From the NCBI GenBank assembly GCA_947489665.1, contig CANLEH010000001.1:406501-470500 (forward strand): 64,000 bases of DNA, written 5' to 3'. Both the position numbers and the translations under genes were made by a program. The DNA comes from an uncultured Roseicyclus sp. (GTDB lineage: Bacteria; Pseudomonadota; Alphaproteobacteria; Rhodobacterales; Rhodobacteraceae). Shown here in pieces: positions 44,916-53,410 of the stretch. The notes under the pieces are model-generated. The model worked only from the letters and a program-made list of their open reading frames with translations. It was not told where the DNA came from and did not search any database. Numbering within the stretch: position 1 is the first letter of the stretch; each line of letters opens with the position of its first letter.

Positions 44916-46492
44916 AAACCGTGGGTGAGGCGCTGATCGCGCATCTGGAAAAGCGCGGCGTCGATACGATTTTCGGCATTCCTGGCGTCCACACGGTCGA
45001 GATGTACCGCGGTCTGGCCGACAGCCCGATCCGCCATATCACTCCGCGCCATGAACAAAGCGCGGGATTCATGGCCGACGGCTACGCGCGCGCCACCGGA
45101 AAGCCGGGCGTGTGCCTTCTGATCACCGGGCCTGGTGTGACGAACGCGATCACACCGATGGCGCAGGCCCGCGCCGACAGCGTCCCGATGCTGGTGATCT
45201 CGGGCGTGAACCGGGTCGCAACCCACGGACACGAGGCGGGTTTCCTGCATGAGCTTCCCGATCAGCGGGCGATGATGCGTGAAGTGGCACTTTGGTCGCA
45301 CACTCTGCACCGGGCCGAGGATTTGGACCACGTCCTGACGCGAGCTTTCGCGGTGATGACCAGTGCGCGCCCCGGGCCGGTTCACATAGAAGTGCCACTG
45401 GATGTGATGAAGCAACAGGTCGCAATCCCCGCAACCCTTCCTGCTTTGCCGCACCCGACACGCCCCGCGTCTGAGCCTCTTCTTGAAACGGTCCGTTTGC
45501 TGAACGAGGCCAGCCGTCCCCTGATCCTTGCTGGTGGCGGTGCGGTTGGCGCGGCCTCACCCTTGCGCATACTGGCGGAACGTTTTGATGCCCCCGTGGT
45601 CACGACAACAAACGCGCGCGGCATTCTAGGCGGCAGCCCGTTGGAGCTTGGGGCCAGCCCAAGCCTGGCTAGTGTTCGGACACTGATGGCCGAGTCTGAT
45701 CTTGTGCTTGCCGTTGGCACGCAATTCGGGCGCACCGATTACGATATGTATGAAGACGGCAGATCGCCTGATCTGTCCTATCTCGTCCGCATCGACAGTG
45801 ACGTGGCGCAGCTTGGCCGCAACCGCGTGCCAGACATTCCAATTGTGGCCGACGCGGCTGCTGCCGTGGGTGCATTGGTCGACCTCACGAATGGCACCTC
45901 GCAATCCAGCGGCGGCGCGCAGCGTGTTGCGGATACTTTGGATGCTGCGCTGGCCGAAATCGGCGAGGTCTACGCGGAACAGGTCAACATGTTGCACATG
46001 ATCCGCGACACGATCCTCGGCGTCCGCATCGTCGGGGACAGCACGCAGGCCGTCTACGCCGGCAACCTCGTGTGCCACATGGAGAAACCGCGCAGTTGGT
46101 TCAACGCAGCCACCGGATATGGCGCGTTGGGCTTCGGGGGCCCCGCGGCGATCGGCGCAGCACTTGGCGATCCGGACACGCCCGTTTTGTGCCTCACCGG
46201 GGATGGCGGTCTGCAGTTTGTCTTGTCTGAGCTTGGCACCGCAATGGACGAACGAACACCGGTGATCTTTCTCGTCTGGAACAACAATGGCTATCAGGAG
46301 ATCGAACGCTTCATGGTCGACAACGCCATCAAACCGGAAGGTGTGAATCCCTCTGCCCCCGATTTCGTGCAAGTGGCGCAGGCCTATGGCATGTCCGCCG
46401 AAAGGATCGAAGGCACGGCCGCGCTGGCATCCGCGCTGGAGCGGGCAAAGACGGCCGGCTCCGCCTATCTCATCGACATGATCGTCGACTGA
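44912..46492 (+). CDS. Thiamine diphosphate-dependent enzyme (5-guanidino-2-oxopentanoate decarboxylase-like)
   Basis: A 526-aa protein with the three domains of the acetolactate synthase/pyruvate decarboxylase superfamily: a PYR domain with the conserved Glu in TPRHEQSAGFMADGYARATG, a central domain near 190-330, and a PP domain with the ThDP/Mg motif LTGDGGLQFVLSELGTAMDE...WNNNGYQE. The opening KTVGEALIAHLEKRGVDTIFGIPGVHTVEMYRG resembles AruI-type decarboxylases of the arginine transaminase pathway. Its coupling to a carnitine-type regulator is unexplained. GGGAGGGG-type Shine-Dalgarno before ATG. Confidence 0.85.
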   Translation: MKTVGEALIAHLEKRGVDTIFGIPGVHTVEMYRGLADSPIRHITPRHEQSAGFMADGYARATGKPGVCLLITGPGVTNAITPMAQARADSVPMLVISGVNRVATHGHEAGFLHELPDQRAMMREVALWSHTLHRAEDLDHVLTRAFAVMTSARPGPVHIEVPLDVMKQQVAIPATLPALPHPTRPASEPLLETVRLLNEASRPLILAGGGAVGAASPLRILAERFDAPVVTTTNARGILGGSPLELGASPSLASVRTLMAESDLVLAVGTQFGRTDYDMYEDGRSPDLSYLVRIDSDVAQLGRNRVPDIPIVADAAAAVGALVDLTNGTSQSSGGAQRVADTLDAALAEIGEVYAEQVNMLHMIRDTILGVRIVGDSTQAVYAGNLVCHMEKPRSWFNAATGYGALGFGGPAAIGAALGDPDTPVLCLTGDGGLQFVLSELGTAMDERTPVIFLVWNNNGYQEIERFMVDNAIKPEGVNPSAPDFVQVAQAYGMSAERIEGTAALASALERAKTAGSAYLIDMIVD

Positions 46493-46496
46493 CCGC

Positions 46497-48152
46497 TCAG
46501 TTCCCGGCGCCCTCTACGCTGGCGCCGGCCCCACCCGCGGCACGTTCTTCCAGTAGTTTGTCCAACCAATCCGGGTCCATCTCGGGAACTGAAGACAGCA
46601 GCAATTCCGTATAGGGATCGTGCGGTGGCTGGAACATTTCGGATTTTGGCCCCTGCTCCACAACCACCCCTTCCTTCATCACCACCACTTCATCGGCGAT
46701 GGATTTCACCGTCGCCAGATCGTGGGTGATGAACATATAGGCGAGGTTGAATTCGGCCTGCAGCTTGTCAAGCAACTTCAGAATACCTTCCGCCACCAGT
46801 TGGTCGAGCGCGGAGGTCACCTCATCACAAATGATGAATTGCGGTTCGGCCGCCAGCGCGCGGGCAATGCCGATCCGCTGCTTCTGACCGCCAGACAGTT
46901 CTGATGGCAGGCGGTCGATGTAGTTGTCGGGCTCCAACTCGATCAGGTCGAGCAGATTGCGCACCCGTTCTTCCAGCGCCTTGCCGCTTAGCCCGAGGTA
47001 CATCTGCGCGGGTCGTCCAATCAGCTCCCGCAGCTTCTGCTTCGGGTTCAGCGCCGTGTCCGCCATCTGGTAGATCATCTGCGCCTGTCGCAATTGATCC
47101 TTCGTGCGCCGGCGGTAATCCGGGGGCAGGGTGCTGCCGTTGAACAGGATCTCCCCCTGGCGGGGCGGCAAAAGACCGGTGATCACACGCGCCGTGGTCG
47201 ATTTGCCCGACCCGGATTCGCCCACAACCGCAACGGTGCGGCGGGCATGGATGTCGAAGTTGATGTTCTTGAGCACGTCGAGCGTGCCATAGCCAGCCGT
47301 CACCCCTTTGACCGACACAACGGGCGTGGTCCCGGCAGGGACTGACGGTTGCTCCGCCCTCGCATGGCTGCGCACTGCCCACAACGATTTGGTGTAATCC
47401 TGCGTCGGCGCGTTCAGCATGGTGCGGGTGTCGGCTTCTTCCACCTCCTCACCCTTCAGCAGAACTTTGATCTTGTCGGCCATCTGCGCCACGACGGCGA
47501 GGTCGTGGGTGATGTAGATTGCTGCGGTGTCGAATTGCTCAACGATATCGCGGATCGCCGAAAGCACTTCGATCTGGGTGGTCACATCAAGTGCCGTCGT
47601 CGGCTCATCGAAGATGATCAGATCGGGGCGGCAGGCCATGGCCATTGCCGTCATCGCGCGCTGCAACTGTCCGCCTGAGACCTGGTGCGGATAGCGAAAG
47701 CCGATCTCGTCGGGGTTGGGCAATTGCATCTTTGCGTAAAGCTCAACCGCGTCGCTATTGGCTTCGCCGCGCGACATGACGCCGTGTTGAACCGGGCCTT
47801 CGGCATATTGGTCGATCAGCTTGTGCGCCGGGTTGAAACTGGCTGCGGCCGATTGCGCAACATAGGCAATGCGCTTGCCGCGCAGGCCACGGCGGGTTGT
47901 CTCGCCCGCATTGCGCAAATCGATCCCGTCGAAATCAATGGTCCCGCCCGAGATACGGCACCCGTCACGGGCAAAGCCCATTGCAGCAAGGCCAATCGTC
48001 GATTTGCCGGCCCCGGATTCGCCAATTAGCCCAAGGACTTCACCTTTGTGCAGGGTCAGGTCCACGCCTTTCACGATCTCAAGCCATTCCTCATCAGCCC
48101 GGCCTTCGATGCGCAGATCGCGGATGGTCAGAAGCACTTCTTTGTCAGACAT
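46497..48152 (-). CDS. Peptide-type ABC transporter ATP-binding protein with two fused ATPase domains (DppDF)
   Basis: A 551-aa protein carrying two complete nucleotide-binding domains. The first has Walker [10 protein letters not shown], signature [10 protein letters not shown] and Walker [13 protein letters not shown]. The second has [23 protein letters not shown] and [12 protein letters not shown]. Such fusions replace separate DppD and DppF subunits. Convergent with the ThDP gene (4 bp apart). Works with the permeases at 48157 and 49099. Confidence 0.94.
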   Translation of the reverse strand: MSDKEVLLTIRDLRIEGRADEEWLEIVKGVDLTLHKGEVLGLIGESGAGKSTIGLAAMGFARDGCRISGGTIDFDGIDLRNAGETTRRGLRGKRIAYVAQSAAASFNPAHKLIDQYAEGPVQHGVMSRGEANSDAVELYAKMQLPNPDEIGFRYPHQVSGGQLQRAMTAMAMACRPDLIIFDEPTTALDVTTQIEVLSAIRDIVEQFDTAAIYITHDLAVVAQMADKIKVLLKGEEVEEADTRTMLNAPTQDYTKSLWAVRSHARAEQPSVPAGTTPVVSVKGVTAGYGTLDVLKNINFDIHARRTVAVVGESGSGKSTTARVITGLLPPRQGEILFNGSTLPPDYRRRTKDQLRQAQMIYQMADTALNPKQKLRELIGRPAQMYLGLSGKALEERVRNLLDLIELEPDNYIDRLPSELSGGQKQRIGIARALAAEPQFIICDEVTSALDQLVAEGILKLLDKLQAEFNLAYMFITHDLATVKSIADEVVVMKEGVVVEQGPKSEMFQPPHDPYTELLLSSVPEMDPDWLDKLLEERAAGGAGASVEGAGN

Positions 48153-48156
48153 CGAT

Positions 48157-49086
48157 TTACTCCTTCAATCCGCTGGCGCGGTGCAGCTGCCAATCGACCA
48201 CGAAGTTCACGCTGACCGTCAGCAGCGCAATTGCAGCGGCGGGCAGAAGCGGGGTGACGTTGCCGAAGGTAATCATGGTCGCTGTATCCTTCACCATCGC
48301 GCCCCAGTCTGCCGTTGGTGGCTGGATGCCGAGGCCCAGGAAAGACAGGGCCGAGATGGTCAGGAACACGAAGCAGAACCGCAGGCCGAACTCGGCCACC
48401 AGCGGCGCCATGGCGTTAGGCAGGATCTCTCGTGTGATAAGGCGCCATAGGCCCTCACCGCGCAATTTGGCGGCTTCCACATAATCCATCACCACGATGT
48501 TCATCGCGACTGCTCGGGCGAGGCGGAATACGCGGGTGCTGTCGATCAGCGCGATCACGATGATCATGTTGATGATCGACGTGCCCACAATCGTCAGCAA
48601 AAGAAGGGCGAAGATCAGCGCGGGGATCGCCATCAGCACGTCCACCGTGCGGCTCAGAAGCTGGTCCAACCAGCCACCGACAATGGCGGCCAGCAGACCC
48701 AGGACTGAGCCGATGATGAACGCAAGCGCCGTTGTGACGAAGGCAATGCCAACGGTGTTTCGCGCGGCGTAGATCATGCGCGAAAGCATGTCGCGGCCCA
48801 GATTGTCGGTGCCCAGAAGGAACTCGGGATTGTCACCGGGGAACAGGAATTCCGGGCCCACAACCTCCGTTTCAGAGAACGGCGCGATGATGGGCGCGAA
48901 AAAGGCCACGAAGAGGTAGCAAAGGATCATGAACATGCCGAAGCTCGCGGTCAGCGGCGCGGTCTTGAGCTCTTTCGAGATGCCGCGCGGTGTGACCGCC
49001 ACGGCGGCGGTGCGAAACAGCCAACCCGATGCCATTGCTGCGATAATCGCGACGGCGAGCCAGAGAAGTCCGGTCAGAAAACCCAT
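48157..49086 (-). CDS. Peptide-type ABC transporter permease (DppC type)
   Basis: A 309-aa inner-membrane permease. The N-terminal extension with two helices precedes the DppC-type core (GTDNLGRDMLSRMIYAARNT), and the EAA loop is EAAKLRGEGLWRLITREILPNAMAPL. The segment SALSFLGLGIQPPTADWGAMV is characteristic of DppC/OppC. Gap of 4 bp to the ATPase gene and 12 bp from the partner permease. Confidence 0.94.
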   Translation of the reverse strand: MGFLTGLLWLAVAIIAAMASGWLFRTAAVAVTPRGISKELKTAPLTASFGMFMILCYLFVAFFAPIIAPFSETEVVGPEFLFPGDNPEFLLGTDNLGRDMLSRMIYAARNTVGIAFVTTALAFIIGSVLGLLAAIVGGWLDQLLSRTVDVLMAIPALIFALLLLTIVGTSIINMIIVIALIDSTRVFRLARAVAMNIVVMDYVEAAKLRGEGLWRLITREILPNAMAPLVAEFGLRFCFVFLTISALSFLGLGIQPPTADWGAMVKDTATMITFGNVTPLLPAAAIALLTVSVNFVVDWQLHRASGLKE

Positions 49087-49098
49087 AATCCAGCCCCC

Positions 49099-50055
49099 CT
49101 AGCGACGGTGCACGAGGCGGGGGTTGGACAGGGTCGCCAACACATCCGCAGTGAGGTTCAAAAGCACATAGGCCGCAGCAAATATCAGCGCGACTCCTTG
49201 CACCACCGGCATGTCCCGCGCGGCCACGCTATCGACCATCAACTGGCCGAGGCCGGGATAGACGAACACCACTTCGACCACGACCACACCGGTGATCAGA
49301 TAGGCGAGGTTCAGGGCTATCACGTTGATAATAGGCGCTAATGCGTTGGGCAGGGCGTGCTTTACGATGATCCGCATCGGGTCCATTCCCTTCAGGCGCG
49401 CCATCTCGATATAAGGGCTTGCCAGCAGGTTGATGATGGCGGCGCGGGTCATGCGCATCATGTGCGCGGTGACGACCAGAGTAAGCGTCAAAGCGGGCAA
49501 AAACGCACGGTAGAGGAAGTCACCGAATTCAGGCGTTCCCCTGAAATTCGCCATCGACGGGAAGGCGCCACCGGCGCCGGCCAGAAGGAAAATAAGGATG
49601 TAAGCCACGAAAAACTCAGGGAAACTTATCGACGACAGCGCGGAGGCATTCACGAACCGGTCGAAGAAGGAGTTGCGGAACAAGGCCGCCAGAATGCCCA
49701 GGATCAGGGACAGCGGCACCGCGATGGCGGCCGCATAAAGCGCCAGCCTGAGGGTATTGCCAAGCCTGCGTCCGATCAGGTCGGCCACGGATTGCCCGTT
49801 GGCCAGACTCTCACCAAAATCGCCCTGAAGAATGTCAGTCAGCCAGCCTAAGTACCTGATATGCATAGGATCATTCAGGCCCAACTGCTCCCGCAGGGCG
49901 GCGACGGTTTCCGGCGTGGCGGATTGGCCGAGGATCTCTTGTGCGAAGTCGCCGGGCAGAAGCTCGGTGCCCAGAAAGATGATCAGCGACACGACGAACA
50001 GCGTCACGAAGCCCAAGGCCAGGCGCTGTGCGATCATGGTTAAGATATGTGACAT
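49099..50055 (-). CDS. Peptide-type ABC transporter permease (DppB type)
   Basis: A 318-aa permease with the DppB start MIAQRLALGFVTLFVVSLIIFLGTELLPGD and the EAA-like loop EMARLKGMDPMRIIVKHALPNALAP near residues 200-225. The C-terminal EVVFVYPGLGQLMVDSVAARD is typical. I placed the start at ATG 50055; an upstream in-frame ATG at 50121 lies among operator-like repeats, and an internal ATG at 50037 is also possible. Confidence 0.93.
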   Translation of the reverse strand: MSHILTMIAQRLALGFVTLFVVSLIIFLGTELLPGDFAQEILGQSATPETVAALREQLGLNDPMHIRYLGWLTDILQGDFGESLANGQSVADLIGRRLGNTLRLALYAAAIAVPLSLILGILAALFRNSFFDRFVNASALSSISFPEFFVAYILIFLLAGAGGAFPSMANFRGTPEFGDFLYRAFLPALTLTLVVTAHMMRMTRAAIINLLASPYIEMARLKGMDPMRIIVKHALPNALAPIINVIALNLAYLITGVVVVEVVFVYPGLGQLMVDSVAARDMPVVQGVALIFAAAYVLLNLTADVLATLSNPRLVHRR

Positions 50056-50103
50056 GTCCGTCCCTTGAGGGGCGCAATGCCCCGGTATTTTGTCCCGAAA
50101 GAT

Positions 50104-50171
50104 GCGTTCTGCTGGACGCAAATGCGTTCAAGTGAGCGCTCTTTTGCGGGAAAAAGCGTTCAGATGAACGC
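50104..50171. promoter_or_regulatory. Three 16-bp palindromes upstream of the permease gene
   Basis: Copies of GCGTTCA-N2-TGAACGC: 50104-50119 (GCGTTCT-GC-TGGACGC), 50124-50139 (GCGTTCA-AG-TGAGCGC) and a perfect one at 50156-50171 (GCGTTCA-GA-TGAACGC). They start 20 and 32 bp apart in the 166-bp gap between the binding-protein and permease genes. They look like a multi-site operator for an unidentified dimeric repressor. Confidence 0.6.
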
Positions 50172-50176
50172 ATATC

Positions 50177-50201
50177 CCGGGCCGCAGGGAACGCGGCCCG
50201 G
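50177..50201 (-). terminator. Stem-loop after the peptide-binding-protein gene
   Basis: A perfect 9-bp stem (CCGGGCCGC with GCGGCCCGG, 7-nt loop) lies about 20 bp after the binding-protein stop on the minus strand. No T-run follows. It probably acts like the hairpin in the sugar-transporter operon, partial termination or protection of the binding-protein mRNA. Confidence 0.6.
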
Positions 50202-50221
50202 AATGTGATCAGGTGAGCGGA

Positions 50222-51790
50222 TCAGGAGGCGAACCACCAGCGTTCGCCGATCCGGTGCCCGTCATTGCGCCAGTTCGACGCGATCTGTTCGGGATGGGCC
50301 AGACGGTCGCTATAAGCGCCCACGTAAGCCGCGAACATCGGGATGATGATGCCACCTTCGTCGGAGACGATCTGCTGCATCTCGAAATACTGCTCGCGAC
50401 GCAGACCTTCGTCGAGTTCCGCACGGGCGGAGACGAGAAGCTCATTGAAGCGTTCGTTCGACCAGTAGGTCTCGTTCCACGGCACGCCCTCGGCGTAGGC
50501 GGTTGCGAACATCCAATCCTCGGTCGGACGGCCGCCCCAGTAGGTGCCGGCGAAGGGCTTCTGCATCCAGACGTTGGACCAGTAACCATCGTTGGGTTCA
50601 CGCACCACGTTGAGGTTGATGCCACCGGCAGAGGCCGACTCGGCGTAGAGAACGCCCGCATCCAGCGCGCCCGCAAAGGCGGCGTCGGCAAGGTGAATGT
50701 CCACATCGAGGCTTTCCATGCCCGCTTCGCGCAGGTGGAACTGCACGCGGTCCGGATCGTATTCGCGCTGCTCAAGCTCGGTGTTGAAGAAGCGCTGGCC
50801 GGGGCCGATCGGGTGGTCGTTACCGAGCGAGCCGTAGCCGTTGAGGATGGTGTCCACGAGCTGCTGACGGTTGATGCCGTACTTGAGCGCGAGGCGCACA
50901 TTGACGTCGTTGAACGGCTCGGCGCGGGTATCCATCGGCAGGCCGTAGTGCTGGGTGCCGGTGACGGACAGAACCTCGATCCCCGGCGCGCGTTCGAGCA
51001 GGTGCACGGTGTTGAGGTCGGCGGTGTCGATATAGTCAACCTCGCCCGAGATCAGGGCATTCTGACGAGCCGCATCGTCGAAGATGACGATCTGCTCGAT
51101 GGCGTCGAAATAGGGCAGGCCCTCTTTCCAATAGCCTTCGTGGCGGACGTAGCGTGCGCCGACACCGAACTCGATCTCTTCGATCGCGAAGGGGCCGCAG
51201 CCATCTTGTGTGTTGGGGTCGATGGTGCCGTCTGCCTGTGCAGGCAGGATCGGCAGGTGATAATCGGACAGAACGAACGGGAAGTCCGCGTTGCCCGCCG
51301 CGAGCGTCACAACGACGTTCATGCCATCGGCGGTCATGTCGACAATATCGGCCACGATCGGAGCAGCAGCCGAGGTGCTGTCTTCGCCGCGGTGGTGGTT
51401 GATCGATGCAATCACGTCTTCTGCGGTCAGCACGTGGCCGGAATGGAACTGCACGCCCGAGCGGATCGTGAAGGTCCAGGTGGCGGCGTCAGCCGAGGCT
51501 TCCCAGCTTTCGGCAAGCTCTGGCACGAGAGAGCCGTCGGCGGCGATCTCGGTCAGGTAGTTGTTGCGCGTATGCGCCTGGAAGATCATGAAGTCCGCTT
51601 CCCACGACCCCGGATCAAGCGCGTCGGTGGTCGAGCCGTGGGCCATGCCCACGCGCAGTGTGCCACCCTGAACGGGCTGTGCGCGCAGCGGTGTGCCCCA
51701 TGGCGTCACCAGTGCAGCCGCACCGATTGCCGTGGCCCCTTTCAGCACGCCACGGCGGCTGGGGCTGGCAAAGTTTGTCAGTTGAGTCAT
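50222..51790 (-). CDS. Peptide-type ABC transporter substrate-binding protein (family 5), Tat-exported
   Basis: A 522-aa solute-binding protein. The N-terminus has a twin-arginine signal (SPSRRGVLKGATAIGAAAL). Family 5 blocks follow: LVPELAESWEASADAATWTFTIRSGVQFHSG and DVNVRLALKYGINRQQLVD. Ligand is probably a peptide or related compound; the two upstream hydrolase genes support a peptide-like substrate. Separated by 166 bp with a hairpin and operator repeats from its permease gene. Confidence 0.93.
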   Translation of the reverse strand: MTQLTNFASPSRRGVLKGATAIGAAALVTPWGTPLRAQPVQGGTLRVGMAHGSTTDALDPGSWEADFMIFQAHTRNNYLTEIAADGSLVPELAESWEASADAATWTFTIRSGVQFHSGHVLTAEDVIASINHHRGEDSTSAAAPIVADIVDMTADGMNVVVTLAAGNADFPFVLSDYHLPILPAQADGTIDPNTQDGCGPFAIEEIEFGVGARYVRHEGYWKEGLPYFDAIEQIVIFDDAARQNALISGEVDYIDTADLNTVHLLERAPGIEVLSVTGTQHYGLPMDTRAEPFNDVNVRLALKYGINRQQLVDTILNGYGSLGNDHPIGPGQRFFNTELEQREYDPDRVQFHLREAGMESLDVDIHLADAAFAGALDAGVLYAESASAGGINLNVVREPNDGYWSNVWMQKPFAGTYWGGRPTEDWMFATAYAEGVPWNETYWSNERFNELLVSARAELDEGLRREQYFEMQQIVSDEGGIIIPMFAAYVGAYSDRLAHPEQIASNWRNDGHRIGERWWFAS

Positions 51791-51922
51791 TATCGTCTCC
51801 CTGTTTCGTTTATTGCGCGATCCGCCATCTGAGCGCTCGCGTTATGGTTTCATTCTGACTGCAAATATTATGTATTCAACCCGTTTATGGGGCTTTGGCT
51901 GCAACTTCACGTTGAATTGGAC
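51791..51922 (-). other. Intergenic region upstream of the binding-protein gene
   Basis: A 132-bp gap between the M81 gene and the binding-protein gene, locally AT-rich. GAGCGCTC at 51831-51838 is an 8-bp palindrome that also occurs at 50134-50141 among the palindromes of the next intergenic region. A TTGAAT about 17 bp before CAGAAT on the minus strand is a possible promoter. Confidence 0.35.
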
Positions 51923-53410
51923 TCATGCAGGCGGGCCGTTAGGACCGATCCGGACGCCTTTTCGCAAGGCTTTGTACGGCACATCTGTCAGGAGGCATCC
52001 GAGTGCGCCCGGACTTGCGACGGGGATTGTGGCCTGCGCGATGGGATCAAAATCCGCGCGAAAGTGGACCGTGCTTTTGACGGCGATCAGGCGTGCCGTT
52101 TCCGGCGTCAGGCCGATATGGCGGAAATAGGCGAGGTCGAGGCATTGGTTTCGGACGGAGCTGACGACGACCTTCACATCGGCCCCGCCTTGGGTGATGT
52201 GCAACACTGCCGTCGGCCCGATCTGGGCGATGCCGCCGCCATACATCGCACCCTCGTAGACGACTTCGCCGTCGCTGAGGGCGTGGACCGTGCATGCCAC
52301 GTTGAAGGGTGTGTCGTCGAACTGCCCGGACATGCCGCCAAGGCCGAGCGTCAGGGTCGCCCCAACCCCAGCCTTATGGGCGGTTGCGGCGGACTGCGGG
52401 TCGTAGAGCACGCCTAGCATTGCGTTTTGCGCCTGTTGGGCGACGAGCGCGCGGAGAAGCCCGGTTGTGTCAGATGATCCGCCGCCGCCGGGATTATCCT
52501 GCACATCGGCGAGAACAACGGGTTTGCCCATGGGCATGGCCATGGCGCGTTGGACGGCGTCCGCAGGTGAAGGCAGCGGTTGGTCAAACGCGTCTTCCGC
52601 CACGACGACCTGCGCCAGAAGGGCGTCGGCCATTTCGTCCGCGCGGGCTTGATCCGGTGCATAGGCGATGATGGACGCGCCGGTTGAGGGGCAATCCCCG
52701 CCGCTGAAGCCAGTGGCGAACTCGGCCCATTGGCCGGGGGCGTCGTATGCGATGACAGCGTCATAGAGGGGGCCGGCGGGCGCGGCGCCGGTGAATTGGG
52801 CGTGCATCGGGATGATGTAGGGCGCTTGCCGGAAGGCTTTGGCGGGGCGGTGGCCCTTAAGGAGGTCGCTGAGCGCCGCATGCGCGCGCGCGCCCGCATC
52901 TGCCATGTCGAGATGTGGATAGGTGCGGTACATGGTGATGGCAGAGGCGTGTGCGACCAGCTCCGGCGAGACATTGGCGTGCAGATCGAGGCTTATGACA
53001 AGGGGCAGGTCGGGGCCGACCTGGGCGCGGATGCGGCGGAGAAGTTCGCCTTCGCCATCGGGGTGGCCGTCAGCGATCATGGCGCCGTGGAGGTCGAGGT
53101 AGATCGCGTCCGGGCGGGCCTGCGTGATGCCGTCGAGGATTTCCCTGCAGATGCTGTCAAAAGCGCGGGCGGTGACGGGGCCGGACGGTTCCGCCGCGCA
53201 CCACAGGATCGGGTGGAGTTCCGCCTTTGCCGCCGCGATGAAGCCCGCGATGGGCAGGTTCATGCCACGGGTCTGGGTTAGAACGGCCTCGCCGCGCAGG
53301 AAGGGGGGCCAGCTATCGGCCATCTCGAACTCGGGCAAGTCGGCCGAGAGGTGGCTGAAGCTGTTGGTTTCGTGCTGAAACCCCGCAATGGCGATGCAGG
53401 GTTTAGACAT
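51923..53410 (-). CDS. M81 family metallopeptidase (MlrC-like)
   Basis: A 495-aa protein of the M81/MlrC family, whose namesake degrades linearised microcystin. The opening IAIAGFQHETNSFS, the central YLDLHGAMIADGHPDGEGELLRRIR with its His/Asp metal candidates, VISLDLHANVSPELV, and VVLADVQDNPGGGGSSDTT are family hallmarks. No signal peptide, so it acts in the cytoplasm on imported material. Start ATG 53410 overlaps the CocE stop by 8 bp. Many M81 proteins sit beside Dpp-type transporters. Confidence 0.9.
   Translation of the reverse strand: MSKPCIAIAGFQHETNSFSHLSADLPEFEMADSWPPFLRGEAVLTQTRGMNLPIAGFIAAAKAELHPILWCAAEPSGPVTARAFDSICREILDGITQARPDAIYLDLHGAMIADGHPDGEGELLRRIRAQVGPDLPLVISLDLHANVSPELVAHASAITMYRTYPHLDMADAGARAHAALSDLLKGHRPAKAFRQAPYIIPMHAQFTGAAPAGPLYDAVIAYDAPGQWAEFATGFSGGDCPSTGASIIAYAPDQARADEMADALLAQVVVAEDAFDQPLPSPADAVQRAMAMPMGKPVVLADVQDNPGGGGSSDTTGLLRALVAQQAQNAMLGVLYDPQSAATAHKAGVGATLTLGLGGMSGQFDDTPFNVACTVHALSDGEVVYEGAMYGGGIAQIGPTAVLHITQGGADVKVVVSSVRNQCLDLAYFRHIGLTPETARLIAVKSTVHFRADFDPIAQATIPVASPGALGCLLTDVPYKALRKGVRIGPNGPPA

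Noticed and set aside
50213-51832. A 539-codon open frame on the plus strand
   Set aside because: It is antisense to the clear family 5 binding-protein gene, and its product is low-complexity and matches no family. High-GC coding DNA often leaves such shadow frames.
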